Positions 1 through 7,323 of a stretch of DNA of 64,000 bases are shown here, in pieces; position 1 is the stretch's first letter; each line of letters starts with the position of its first letter. The DNA lies in the NCBI GenBank assembly GCA_003576845.1, contig QEVJ01000035.1, positions 1 to 64,000 of the forward strand. The letters are read 5' to 3'. The position numbers and the translations under genes are program-made. Under the pieces are notes generated by a model. It was not told the DNA's origin, ran no database searches, and was given only the letters and a program-made list of their open reading frames with translations. The stretch is from Planctomycetota bacterium. Its GTDB lineage: Bacteria; Planctomycetota; Planctomycetia; Pirellulales; PLA5.

Positions 1-447
1 ATGGTCAAAGACCCGGCGAAGGTGAACTTCAGTTATGGCGACAATCTGTGGCGCGGGTCGGACCTGCTTTGCTCCGGCGTGGCGAGCTTTGGGCACATTT
101 CGGGCGTGCACTACCAGAATCTCGACCAGTGGGGCGACTACATCGCGGCGCTCGATCGGGGCGAGTTGCCGCTGTTGCGCGGACTCGTGCCGACGCCGCA
201 CCAGCGCCTGGTGCGCGAGATGATTTTGCAAATGAAGAAGGGCCTGCTCGACGTGGGCTACTTCCGCGACAAGTTCGGCGTCGACATCATCGAGCACTGG
301 GCGGACGAATGGCGGCAGTATGCCGACGACGAGTACCTGTCGTTCGACGCAAATGAGGTGCGGCTTACGCGCGCCGGACTCTTGCGCGTCGATGGCCTGT
401 TGCCGGCGTTCTTCGAGCCGGAGCATCGGGGCGTGCGGTACACGTAG
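1..447 (+). CDS. C-terminal part of a HemN/HemW-like coproporphyrinogen III oxidase family protein (5' truncated)
   Basis: The reading frame is open from the first base. It resembles the C-terminal half of the oxygen-independent coproporphyrinogen oxidase family, with a segment like 'GVHYQNLDQWGDYIAALDRG' and a following winged-helix-like part ending in a 'RLTRAGLLRVDGLLPAFF' motif (HemN C-terminal domain). The family's radical SAM CxxxCxxC motif and barrel lie upstream of the window, so the ATG at base 1 is probably an internal methionine. Full-length members are roughly 400-460 residues and only 148 are present. Members act in heme biosynthesis or in heme insertion; the present part cannot decide which. 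The GcvH-like gene follows on the same strand after a repeat-bearing gap. Confidence 0.75.
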   Translation: MVKDPAKVNFSYGDNLWRGSDLLCSGVASFGHISGVHYQNLDQWGDYIAALDRGELPLLRGLVPTPHQRLVREMILQMKKGLLDVGYFRDKFGVDIIEHWADEWRQYADDEYLSFDANEVRLTRAGLLRVDGLLPAFFEPEHRGVRYT

Positions 448-448
448 C

Positions 449-590
449 ATCCGGGGTCGGGATCCGGGGGTCGGGGGTCAGGCACGAGCAGTTCGGAGCG
501 GTTTTGCGGCGAGTTGGCGAATGGCGAGAGCGCAACCATCCACAGAAGGCGTTTCTCCGTCTTCCCCTGACCCCCGATCCCTGACCGCCG
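449..590. repeat. Inverted pair of GAATCCC/CCCGACC-family repeats in the gap before the GcvH-like gene
   Basis: Positions 449-482 read as runs of GGGGTCGG and GGGGTCAGG. Positions 561-590 carry the opposite-strand version, with CCCCTGACCCCCGATCC. The two arms can pair across a loop of about 80 nt. The same motif family recurs at 701-772, 42003-42030, 42479-42528 and 58682-58755. Confidence 0.75.
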
Positions 591-610
591 AAGTCTGTCT
601 GACGTTCGCA

Positions 611-1123
611 ATGGGCAAGTACGAAGCCCGCATTCCGACGGACCGGCTATACGCCAGAAATCACATGTGGGCACAACGGCGCGAAGCCGGTCCATGCTCG
701 CATTCCCCGAATCCCGAATCCCAAATCCCGAATCCTTCCCCGACCCCCGACCCCCGTCCCCTGACCCCTGCCTTCCGCTTCGGCTTCTCCGCTTACGCCG
801 TCCGTTTGCTGCAAGACGTCTATTTTCTCGACTGGCATCTGTCCGCCCCGGCGGTGCTCGTCGAGAAGCAGGAAATCGGGGAGATCGAGAGCAGCAAGGC
901 CGAAAGCGCGCTCTACGCCCCCATGCCGGGCACGTTGACGCAGATCAACGCCGACTTGCTGGCCGATCCTTCCACGATTAACGTGGACAACTACGGGCGC
1001 GGGTGGCTGTTCGAGATGGAAGGCGATGGAGCGGGATTGCTGTCGCCGGACGAGTACCTGGTTCACCTCGAAGCCGCGTGGAAACTGGCGGAGCGGACGA
1101 TCAAGGGGCAGATGAACGAGTGA
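611..1123 (+). CDS. GcvH-like lipoyl-carrier protein with a repeat-encoded loop insert
   Basis: The 170-residue product has the GcvH fold signature: 'RNHMWAQ' (residues 16-22), 'FGFSAYAVRLLQDVYFLDW' (57-75), and the lipoylation site 'EIESSKAESALYAPMPG' with Lys96. In GcvH this lysine carries lipoate that shuttles the aminomethyl group in glycine cleavage; planctomycetes also have stand-alone GcvH-like proteins of unknown partner. Between the first conserved strand and 'FRFGFSAY' lies a Pro/Ser/Asn-rich stretch (about residues 23-54, including 'NPESQIPNPSPTPDPRP') that normal GcvH lacks. It is translated from the dispersed repeat at 701-772. I chose the ATG at 611 because the family start 'MGKYEARIPTDRLYARNH' follows it directly; the frame is open further upstream but only through repeat-like sequence. 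No P or T protein gene is nearby. Confidence 0.85.
   Translation: MGKYEARIPTDRLYARNHMWAQRREAGPCSHSPNPESQIPNPSPTPDPRPLTPAFRFGFSAYAVRLLQDVYFLDWHLSAPAVLVEKQEIGEIESSKAESALYAPMPGTLTQINADLLADPSTINVDNYGRGWLFEMEGDGAGLLSPDEYLVHLEAAWKLAERTIKGQMNE
701..772 (+). repeat. GAATCCC/CCCGACC dispersed repeat inside the GcvH-like coding region
   Basis: The first part carries CCGAATCCCGAATCCC with a variant AAATCCCGAATCC. The second part carries CCCCGACCCCCGACCCC and CCCCTGACCCCTG. The order (GAATCCC block, then CCCGACC block) is the same as at 58682-58755. The element stays in frame and encodes the loop insert. Confidence 0.85.
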
Positions 1124-1149
1124 TTCGAGCAATTGCTGAATGTTAATTG

Positions 1150-1398
1150 ATGAGCGAGGCGACCGTCATGTCGACAATCATCCCAGATACATCCGTGCAA
1201 GTGACCTTGCCGATTACGGTTTCGCAAGGTGTCGCGACGGAGATCGAGCGCGAAGCCGCTTCCTATGGACTTAATGTGTCGGCCTATCTCGTCCTGTTGC
1301 ACGCGATCTCGTCGGGACAAGTCCCGAAATCGTTTGGCGATAACATCAAGGAGATTTTTACGAAAGACCGCCGCATCCTCGAGGAACTGGCGAAGTGA
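1150..1398 (+). CDS. Putative antitoxin of a Doc-type toxin-antitoxin pair
   Basis: This 82-residue protein ends 21 nt before the Doc-like toxin, in the same frame. The segment 'SVQVTLPITVSQGVATEIEREAASYGLNVSAYLVLL' suggests a beta strand followed by two helices, as in ribbon-helix-helix DNA-binding antitoxins; I do not see a clear Phd/YefM fold. Position and size support the role of neutralising the toxin and repressing the operon. The start is uncertain: TTG 1147, ATG 1150 and ATG 1168 are all in frame. Naming it an antitoxin is inferred mostly from context. Confidence 0.6.
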   Translation: MSEATVMSTIIPDTSVQVTLPITVSQGVATEIEREAASYGLNVSAYLVLLHAISSGQVPKSFGDNIKEIFTKDRRILEELAK

Positions 1399-1419
1399 AC
1401 GCCGAGAATCCTCCGGTTC

Positions 1420-1800
1420 GTGACGCTCGCCGAGGTGTTATTTGCACATCGCCTGGCGATCATGCGGTATGGCGGCGTGGAAGGGCTGCGGGACTCGCGC
1501 CTCTTGGAGTCGGCAATGGCACAACCACAGGCAACGTTCGGCTGCGCTTTCCTGCACTCGACGATTGCCGAAATGGCCGGAGCGTATGCATACCATATTG
1601 CGAAGAATCATCCCTTTGTCGATGGGAACAAGCGCACGGCGTGGGCAACGATGCGCAACTTTCTACTGCACCAGGGATGGACTATTGACGTAGTCGACGA
1701 GGATGCCGTTGCGGTGATGAACGCCGTTTGCGAAGGAACCATTGATAAGCGCGAGTTGGCGAACTGGATTTCCGACCGAATGGTTTCGGCTGAAAAATAG
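1420..1800 (+). CDS. doc: Doc/Fic-family toxin (death-on-curing type)
   Basis: The 126-residue protein carries the Fic-fold motif 'HPFVDGNKRTA' (consensus HxFx[DE][AG]NKRTA of Doc) and the Doc-family N-terminus 'VLFAHRLAIMRYGGVEGLRDSRLLESA'. Doc proteins phosphorylate elongation factor Tu and block translation. The start is GTG 1420; no ATG occurs in frame near the 5' end, and 'RFVTLAEVL' fits the family N-terminus. It sits directly after the small antitoxin gene, the usual order for phd-doc. A HemN/GcvH-like pair and a ferredoxin-like gene flank it, and no other mobile genes are present, so it is probably a chromosomal module. Confidence 0.85.
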   Translation: MTLAEVLFAHRLAIMRYGGVEGLRDSRLLESAMAQPQATFGCAFLHSTIAEMAGAYAYHIAKNHPFVDGNKRTAWATMRNFLLHQGWTIDVVDEDAVAVMNAVCEGTIDKRELANWISDRMVSAEK

Positions 1801-1847
1801 GCCGTTGCGGCGTCCTCACCAAGGTTTAGTGCAATCGAGAGTACCGT

Positions 1848-2969
1848 ATGGCAAAGCGCATCACCGTCGTCGTCTCGCAGGGCCAAAGCCTGAATCCCGC
1901 CAAACGGAAGCTCGAGGAAGACCTCGTTGCGGCGCTGGTGATGCAGGGCGGGGTCGACGTGACCGTCGTGCCACATTTGTACGACCTTGCGCCCGACGGC
2001 ACCGGCATGTTGTGCCTGCAAGGCATCGCCGGCGACATGATCGTTTTGTCGTGGCTGTACCCGCGGGCTGCCCGGTGGACTCTCGACCGCAACGGAATCC
2101 ACGGGCAAGAGGGCCAGACGCTGCTCAAGGCGGCCGGCGAAGATGACGAGGACGATGAGGGCGACGAAGCGGACGCGACCGGCGACGATATGAGCGAAGC
2201 GAAGGGGCGGGTGATCGATCGCCGCGACATGCCCAGGCGGAAGATATATTGCCTCGACCTGCGGACGCACGCGGTCATCGATCCCTATCTTGCCGAAATT
2301 CGCCGGATTGCCGACGAGACGACGACGCAAACGGTCGACTTGCTCGGCTGGATCGGCGGCGCGCCCAAGAGCGAGCAGTTGGAGCGGTACCTCGATCCGA
2401 GCGGCAAGCATCACGCCGCGGCTCCGAGCGACGCGGCATTCCCCGGCCCGGTGAAGCTTTCATCGACGGCCGGCGCAGAGGAGACTACCGTCGCTACCGG
2501 CCCGACGATCGTGGCCGAAGAGCCGGCCCGCCGTTGGTATCCGGTAATCGACTACAGCCGTTGCACGAACTGCATGGAGTGCATCGACTTCTGCCTGTTC
2601 GGGGTGTACGGCCTCGACAGGGCGGACACGATCCTGGTCGAGCAGCCGGACAATTGCCGCAAGGGCTGTCCTGCGTGCAGCCGCGTTTGCCCGGAGAACG
2701 CGATAATCTTCCCGCAGCACAAGACGCCGGCCATCGCGGGCAGCGCGGAAGCGGTCGGCGGGATCAAGATCGACTTGTCGCTGCTGTTTGGCGGTGGATC
2801 GGGCCAGGACGCGTTGGCGACGGCCGTGAGCGAACGCGACGAGCAACTACTGCTAGCAGGCCGCGAGACCGTGGGCACAACTGTCGGCATCCCCAAACGC
2901 CAGGAAGGCAAACCGCAGCAGCCCAAGGACGACCTGGACAAGCTGATCGACGCGCTGGACGATTTTTGA
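1848..2969 (+). CDS. Ferredoxin-like protein with two [4Fe-4S] motifs and an acidic insert
   Basis: The 373-residue protein has eight cysteines in two clusters, C239-C242-C245-C249 and C270-C274-C277-C281, the second followed by a proline, as in bacterial 2[4Fe-4S] ferredoxin domains. The N-terminal 190 residues are not recognised. They include a run of Asp/Glu at about 98-114 that looks like a flexible acidic insert. The C-terminus is charged and ends 'PKDDLDKLIDALDDF'. There is no signal peptide, so it is probably a cytoplasmic electron-transfer protein. Its partner is unknown; it lies downstream of the HemN-like/GcvH-like pair, but the toxin-antitoxin genes come between. The ATG at 1848 is the natural start ('MAKRITVVVSQG'). 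Confidence 0.75.
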   Translation: MAKRITVVVSQGQSLNPAKRKLEEDLVAALVMQGGVDVTVVPHLYDLAPDGTGMLCLQGIAGDMIVLSWLYPRAARWTLDRNGIHGQEGQTLLKAAGEDDEDDEGDEADATGDDMSEAKGRVIDRRDMPRRKIYCLDLRTHAVIDPYLAEIRRIADETTTQTVDLLGWIGGAPKSEQLERYLDPSGKHHAAAPSDAAFPGPVKLSSTAGAEETTVATGPTIVAEEPARRWYPVIDYSRCTNCMECIDFCLFGVYGLDRADTILVEQPDNCRKGCPACSRVCPENAIIFPQHKTPAIAGSAEAVGGIKIDLSLLFGGGSGQDALATAVSERDEQLLLAGRETVGTTVGIPKRQEGKPQQPKDDLDKLIDALDDF

Positions 2970-3275
2970 TGCCACGACGCGCCGGCATTGCGGCCAACTG
3001 CCGTTGACCGTGCCGAGCGACTCGCTATGATCCGTCCCAGTTCCGGCGGCTGGCGGTGCGCTTGAGACATTTTGCGTGCCGTTTATCCGATTTGAATGGA
3101 ATTTGCCGGTCGTCCGGGTCGACATAGGAAAATGAAGCCTTGGCTCGCGCCCTCGCGGGGGTGGGCCAGATACGCCAATTCACTCGTGTCCTCAGGGAAG
3201 AGGGCCTCGGGCCGCCGGCACTCTGCCGCGCCCTGCGCTCCTCTCCCACCCGCCAACTTGCATAAAGGCCCGGCC
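2970..3275. other. Gap without a recognised gene
   Basis: About 300 bp between the ferredoxin-like gene and the lipoprotein. Reading frames here lack family features. It should hold the lipoprotein promoter, but I could not assign -10/-35 boxes. Confidence 0.5.
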
Positions 3276-4505
3276 ATGCGGAAATCTCTCGCGCGCACCA
3301 GCGTGCTTTGCGGGTCGCTCGTGATCCTGAGCGGTTGCTACAGCAACGGCAAATTTCACTCGCCCACGTGGAACGACATGGCCTGGTGGAAGAAAGACAA
3401 GGCCCCCGACACGTCGCTGGCCGCGGCGCCGAGCGTCGGCCGGCCGTCGGACGAAGCGCTCGCCGACAAGAACTCGCCCGGCGCCAAGGCCGCGGCCGCG
3501 CCGCCCTTTGAAGGCGCGACCGCCAGCTACAACACGCCCCCGGCCGGTGCAGGCTCGCGTTATCCCGACACCGCTTACCCCAACACGGGCTATCCCGACA
3601 CGGGATACGGTGCTCCAGCGGCCGGAACGGGCGGAACCAGTTGGTCTCCCAACGGCAACGCCGCCGCCAGCGTCGCCGCGAATCCGTACACAAAATCGGG
3701 CGGCGGCTACGACACCGGTAGTCGCTACGACACGGGGAGCCGCTACGACGCCGGCGCTGGGGCGTCCGGCGCCGCCCAAACTTCGCCCTACGACTCGAAC
3801 TATCCCGGATCGGCGAAACCGTATGTTTCGCCCAGCACCGGCTACGATGCCAATCGCTACGGCGCGCCAAGCGAGAACGGCGCGACCGGCGGCAACAACG
3901 CTGCGACGGGTACCTACGACAACCCGCACTATCGCTCGGCCGATCCGAGCGCGCCGGCGGCTGCCCCGCGTTACGACGACAGCCGCTACTCGGCGCCGGA
4001 CCGCTATGCTCCGCCGGCCAACACGGGCGCGACGAACGACAAGTACACCGCGCCGAACTACGCCACGCCGGAAGACGCGGCACGCCGCTACGACGCCGGC
4101 GGCTACCGCGACATGACCGGCGACCGCTACATGACCGACAGTCGGTCGGCGGCGTCGGGCGGTTCACCATCCGCGGCGCCTCTCGAATCGCGCACCGCCG
4201 ATTCGCGGAATGCCGCTCCGCGCACCGAGGCGAACGCCTACGACCCCGGCAGCACCGGCTATCAACCCGCCGGAGTTCCGAGCTACTCGACGCCGACGGA
4301 CGCCCGCGCGTCGACCGCGGCCGCCCCGTATCAACCCGGCGGCACGAGCCGCTACGAAGGCCCCGCGTCTTCGACGGCGGCCGGAAACGCGAACCGCACC
4401 GATGCCTCGGCATACGGCACGAACCCCTACGCCTCCGAGCCGCGGCCCGAAAACCGCTACCAGGAACCGCCGCTCAACAGCCGCGACGGCGCCGCCCGCT
4501 ATTAA
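3276..4505 (+). CDS. Low-complexity Tyr/Pro/Ser-rich lipoprotein
   Basis: The N-terminus 'MRKSLARTSVLCGSLVILSGC' is a lipoprotein signal with the lipobox ending at Cys21. The segment after it contains 'FHSPTWNDMAWWKKD'. From about residue 85 to the end the protein is low complexity, with repeated 'YPDTGY', 'YDTGSRYD' and 'RYDAGG' phrases, rich in Tyr, Pro, Ala, Ser and Asn. No catalytic domain is visible. A cell-envelope anchored, disordered protein is likely. The open frame extends upstream to 3096, but ATG 3276 starts the signal peptide and has AAAGG 8 nt upstream. Function unknown. Confidence 0.75.
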   Translation: MRKSLARTSVLCGSLVILSGCYSNGKFHSPTWNDMAWWKKDKAPDTSLAAAPSVGRPSDEALADKNSPGAKAAAAPPFEGATASYNTPPAGAGSRYPDTAYPNTGYPDTGYGAPAAGTGGTSWSPNGNAAASVAANPYTKSGGGYDTGSRYDTGSRYDAGAGASGAAQTSPYDSNYPGSAKPYVSPSTGYDANRYGAPSENGATGGNNAATGTYDNPHYRSADPSAPAAAPRYDDSRYSAPDRYAPPANTGATNDKYTAPNYATPEDAARRYDAGGYRDMTGDRYMTDSRSAASGGSPSAAPLESRTADSRNAAPRTEANAYDPGSTGYQPAGVPSYSTPTDARASTAAAPYQPGGTSRYEGPASSTAAGNANRTDASAYGTNPYASEPRPENRYQEPPLNSRDGAARY

Positions 4506-4627
4506 CGACCCGCGCGATGCGATTCCGTAGGACGCGATTCCGTTCGCCGACGGGCGCACGCGCTGGCTGGGTAGGCCCGGGTGTTGCGCTTCCTGCCATT
4601 TGGTGGCAGCCGGCATTCGTTCCGACA

Positions 4628-5659
4628 TTACTCGCGCGCCGCGCCTTGCGGTCGCTGTAAGCGTTCGATCGTCCGCTCCAGCTCTTCGACGCGGCGCGAC
4701 AGCGTTTCGACTTCTCGTTCGAGCGTCGCAATGCGGTCCGCTGCCGCTTGTGACTCCTTCTCCGGCCCTGGCGCCCGGTCTGCGGCGAAATGTTCGTCGC
4801 CGTCGGTCTCGTGTTTGTCACCGAGCACCAACCGCCGCCGGTAGTGTTCGCGCTTGTAGTAGTACGAAACCTCGACTTCCTGTCCCGGCTCGAACGTCGC
4901 AATCCGCCGCGCCAGGTCGGCCGGTCCCGACACGTTTTGCCCGTCGATCGCCACGACGACCGCCTGCAAGGGAATGCCCGCGACGTGGGCCGGCGAGCCT
5001 GCGGCAATCGACAACACGACCGCGCCGCGCAGATTCGGCAATCCGTGTTGGGCCTTGTCGAGCTCCGTCGGCGGCACCGTTCGAATTCCCAGCGACGCCC
5101 GTTCGGGCGTCGCCGGCGCGGGTAGATAGATTTCGCCTTGCGCCGGGCCGCGCGGAGCCGGGCCCGAACCGTGTGGCGCTGGCAAGGTCGCTTGCGGCCC
5201 ACCCGGAATCGGCAGCGGTTCGCCGATCACGCCAAAGCTGTGCTTGCGCTCCTCCGGCCCGGGTCGTTCGCCGAGCGTCACGTCGCGCTCCTTGAGCGCC
5301 CCCTCGCGGTCGATATAGAACCGCACCTCCGTGCCCGGGGGCATCCGCGACAACACCCGTCGCATATCGCGGCCGTTGCGGATTGGCTGGTCGTTGATCT
5401 TGTAGATCAAATCGCCTTCCTTGAGCATGCCCTGATCCGCCGGGCTGTCGCGGTCGATTTTGACGATCCGCACGCCACGACCACCTTCGCTGCGATCGTC
5501 GCCGATCAGACCCAGGAAACCCGGCTCGGCGTCGGCCGCGCTCTCCCGCGGATCGGGATTGGGCGGCGGTTCCGTTTGGGCAAACGCTGGGAACGCGCAG
5601 GAAGCCCCCAGCACCGCACCGATCAATCCGTTCCGCAATGCCCAACGACGTTCGGCCAT
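4628..5659 (-). CDS. Secreted protein with two PDZ domains and a C-terminal coiled coil
   Basis: The 343-residue protein has a signal peptide ('IGAVLGASCAFPAFAQ') and two PDZ domains. The first spans roughly residues 45-135 ('IVKIDRDSPADQGMLKEGDLIYKINDQPI'), the second roughly 185-275 ('SIAAGSPAHVAGIPLQAVVVAIDGQNV'). A charged helix at about 305-340 ('RIATLEREVETLSRRVEELE') looks like a coiled coil that may oligomerise it. There is no trypsin-like catalytic domain, so it is not a HtrA/DegP protease but a PDZ adaptor, probably periplasmic. It is transcribed toward the lipoprotein gene. Confidence 0.8.
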   Translation of the reverse strand: MAERRWALRNGLIGAVLGASCAFPAFAQTEPPPNPDPRESAADAEPGFLGLIGDDRSEGGRGVRIVKIDRDSPADQGMLKEGDLIYKINDQPIRNGRDMRRVLSRMPPGTEVRFYIDREGALKERDVTLGERPGPEERKHSFGVIGEPLPIPGGPQATLPAPHGSGPAPRGPAQGEIYLPAPATPERASLGIRTVPPTELDKAQHGLPNLRGAVVLSIAAGSPAHVAGIPLQAVVVAIDGQNVSGPADLARRIATFEPGQEVEVSYYYKREHYRRRLVLGDKHETDGDEHFAADRAPGPEKESQAAADRIATLEREVETLSRRVEELERTIERLQRPQGAARE

Positions 5660-5798
5660 TTCAAGTTACCTCGCGGTTGGGCGCTCGCGCGCGGCGAGGC
5701 CTTTTAGTGGCTATGTCCATTGTAGCTCGCGGGTGCAACGACGCGACGTGTAGCGAATTACCGTGACGCGGCCGTGTCCCTGCGGTATGTTACGCCCG

Positions 5799-6761
5799 AT
5801 GTCCCAGTATCCCGCCGATCACGTTCAGGTCGACGCGGCGTTGCCTTCCGAACGGCGCGCTGCGCTGGAACTTGCGCTGTCGTCGCGCGGAGAACCTCCG
5901 CCACCAGCCGTTATCGACCGCGCCTTGGAGGAGGCGCAACGCGACGCCGCCGAATGGCAGGGACTGCTGGTCGCAACGGTCGCGCCGGGGAACTCCAACG
6001 TGCCGCAGCGGCGTCTCGTCGGCGCGGTTTGGCTTCGATCCCTCCCCGGACGCGTCAGCTCCGTCACTTCGCCGCGAACCGCCGCCCTCGCCCCGTCCGA
6101 GACTGGGTCGGTGCTGCTACGGTCGGCCGCCGACCTGGCCCGCTCGCGGCAATCCGCGTTCGTGCAAGCCCTGGCCGAAGCCAACGACGTCCGCGCCGGC
6201 GCCGATTTTGCCGCCGCCGGGTTTGAGCATCCCGCCGACCTGCTGTTCCTCGTCGCCGATTGCGATTCACCGGGCGTCGACGACGGGCCCGCCAATCTCG
6301 AATGGGTTCCCTATCAGCCCGAACACCATTGCCGCCTCGCCAATCTCGTCGAGCGAACCTACGTCGAGAGCCGCGACTGTCCCGGACTCGACGGCGTTCG
6401 GGCAATTGACGACGTGCTCGCCGGCTACCGGGCGACGGGCCAGTTCGATCCAGACCGCTGGCTCATTGCGGTCGAGGACGGTCAGGACGTAGGGTGCCTC
6501 TTACTCGCCGACCATCCGGACGACGACCAATGGGAACTTGTCTATCTCGGCGTGGCGCCGGAGTTTCGTGGTCTGGGCTTGGGGCGAGCGCTGACTCAAC
6601 GGGCGTTGTCGATGGCTCGCGGCGCGGGTCGGGCGCGCGTCGTTCTCGCGGTCGACGCGGCCAACGCTCCTGCAATCGAAATCTACCGTCAGGCCGGATT
6701 CGAGGCGTGGGACCGCCGGGCTATCTTTTTGCGCCGATTTGACAATCCACGCGAAATGTAG
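5799..6761 (+). CDS. GNAT-family N-acetyltransferase
   Basis: The C-terminal half has a clear GNAT acetyl-CoA site: 'WELVYLGVAPEFRGLGLGRAL' (the V-x-P-x-x-R-G-x-G-x-G/A motif A), then 'ALSMARGAGRARVVLAVDAANAPAIEIYRQAGF', the RimI-like motif B. The N-terminal half (residues 1-160) is less conserved and may be a degenerate second GNAT lobe. The substrate cannot be inferred. The start is uncertain: GTG 5763, ATG 5787 and ATG 5799 are in frame, and I prefer 5799 ('MSQYPADHVQVD'). Confidence 0.8.
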   Translation: MSQYPADHVQVDAALPSERRAALELALSSRGEPPPPAVIDRALEEAQRDAAEWQGLLVATVAPGNSNVPQRRLVGAVWLRSLPGRVSSVTSPRTAALAPSETGSVLLRSAADLARSRQSAFVQALAEANDVRAGADFAAAGFEHPADLLFLVADCDSPGVDDGPANLEWVPYQPEHHCRLANLVERTYVESRDCPGLDGVRAIDDVLAGYRATGQFDPDRWLIAVEDGQDVGCLLLADHPDDDQWELVYLGVAPEFRGLGLGRALTQRALSMARGAGRARVVLAVDAANAPAIEIYRQAGFEAWDRRAIFLRRFDNPREM

Positions 6762-7323
6762 CGTGCCGTGGTCGCAGTAAACACAAGTTGTAGTCGCCGC
6801 CGAGAACCCCTTCGCAACGGGGTTGGTAAGCGAACGGCGCTAGCGCGACGTTTTTCGTTGATTGGCAACGGTTTACGACATGGGCCGCGTTAGCAATCCG
6901 TGTCCACCTCTGCGGCAAACACGTTTTCCGCCGCCGAGCCGTCGTTCCACTTGCGTCGATTGCGTGCACACGATCCTTTCCCCTGAGTCAAACGGCGCAA
7001 TGACTTACGTCGTTCGCGCGCGGACCCGCCGCATCGTAAGTTGGAGGCCAGTCTCAGGTATTTGACAGCCGTGCTAGCACAAGGCAGAATCCGCTCCTCA
7101 GGTGACGACGAGTCGACGCGTGCTGCGATGGGAATCGCTCGCGAGTCGATGGAGCTGATCGCGTTGGCATTTCTTTACCGTCCCGTCTCGTCCAATTCAT
7201 TCTCATCATAGGCGAGCGGACCGCGGCGACGGAAAGCGGGCGCGCAACTCGGCGACTCTTAAACTTTTGGCCGGCGCAAAACTTCTGCGTGGAGGTTGTG
7301 CGCCGAGGGGGGAGTAAACGGAA
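6762..7323. other. 560-bp gap upstream of dnaA without a recognised gene
   Basis: No reading frame with family features is present. Because dnaA genes often border oriC, I looked for DnaA boxes (TTWTNCACA) and AT-rich repeats and saw no convincing cluster. A purine-rich ribosome-binding region, GAGGGGGGAG, lies just before the GTG start at 7324. Confidence 0.5.

Noticed and set aside
6762-7323. Possible oriC beside dnaA
   Set aside because: I could not find a cluster of TTWTNCACA boxes or an AT-rich unwinding region by eye.
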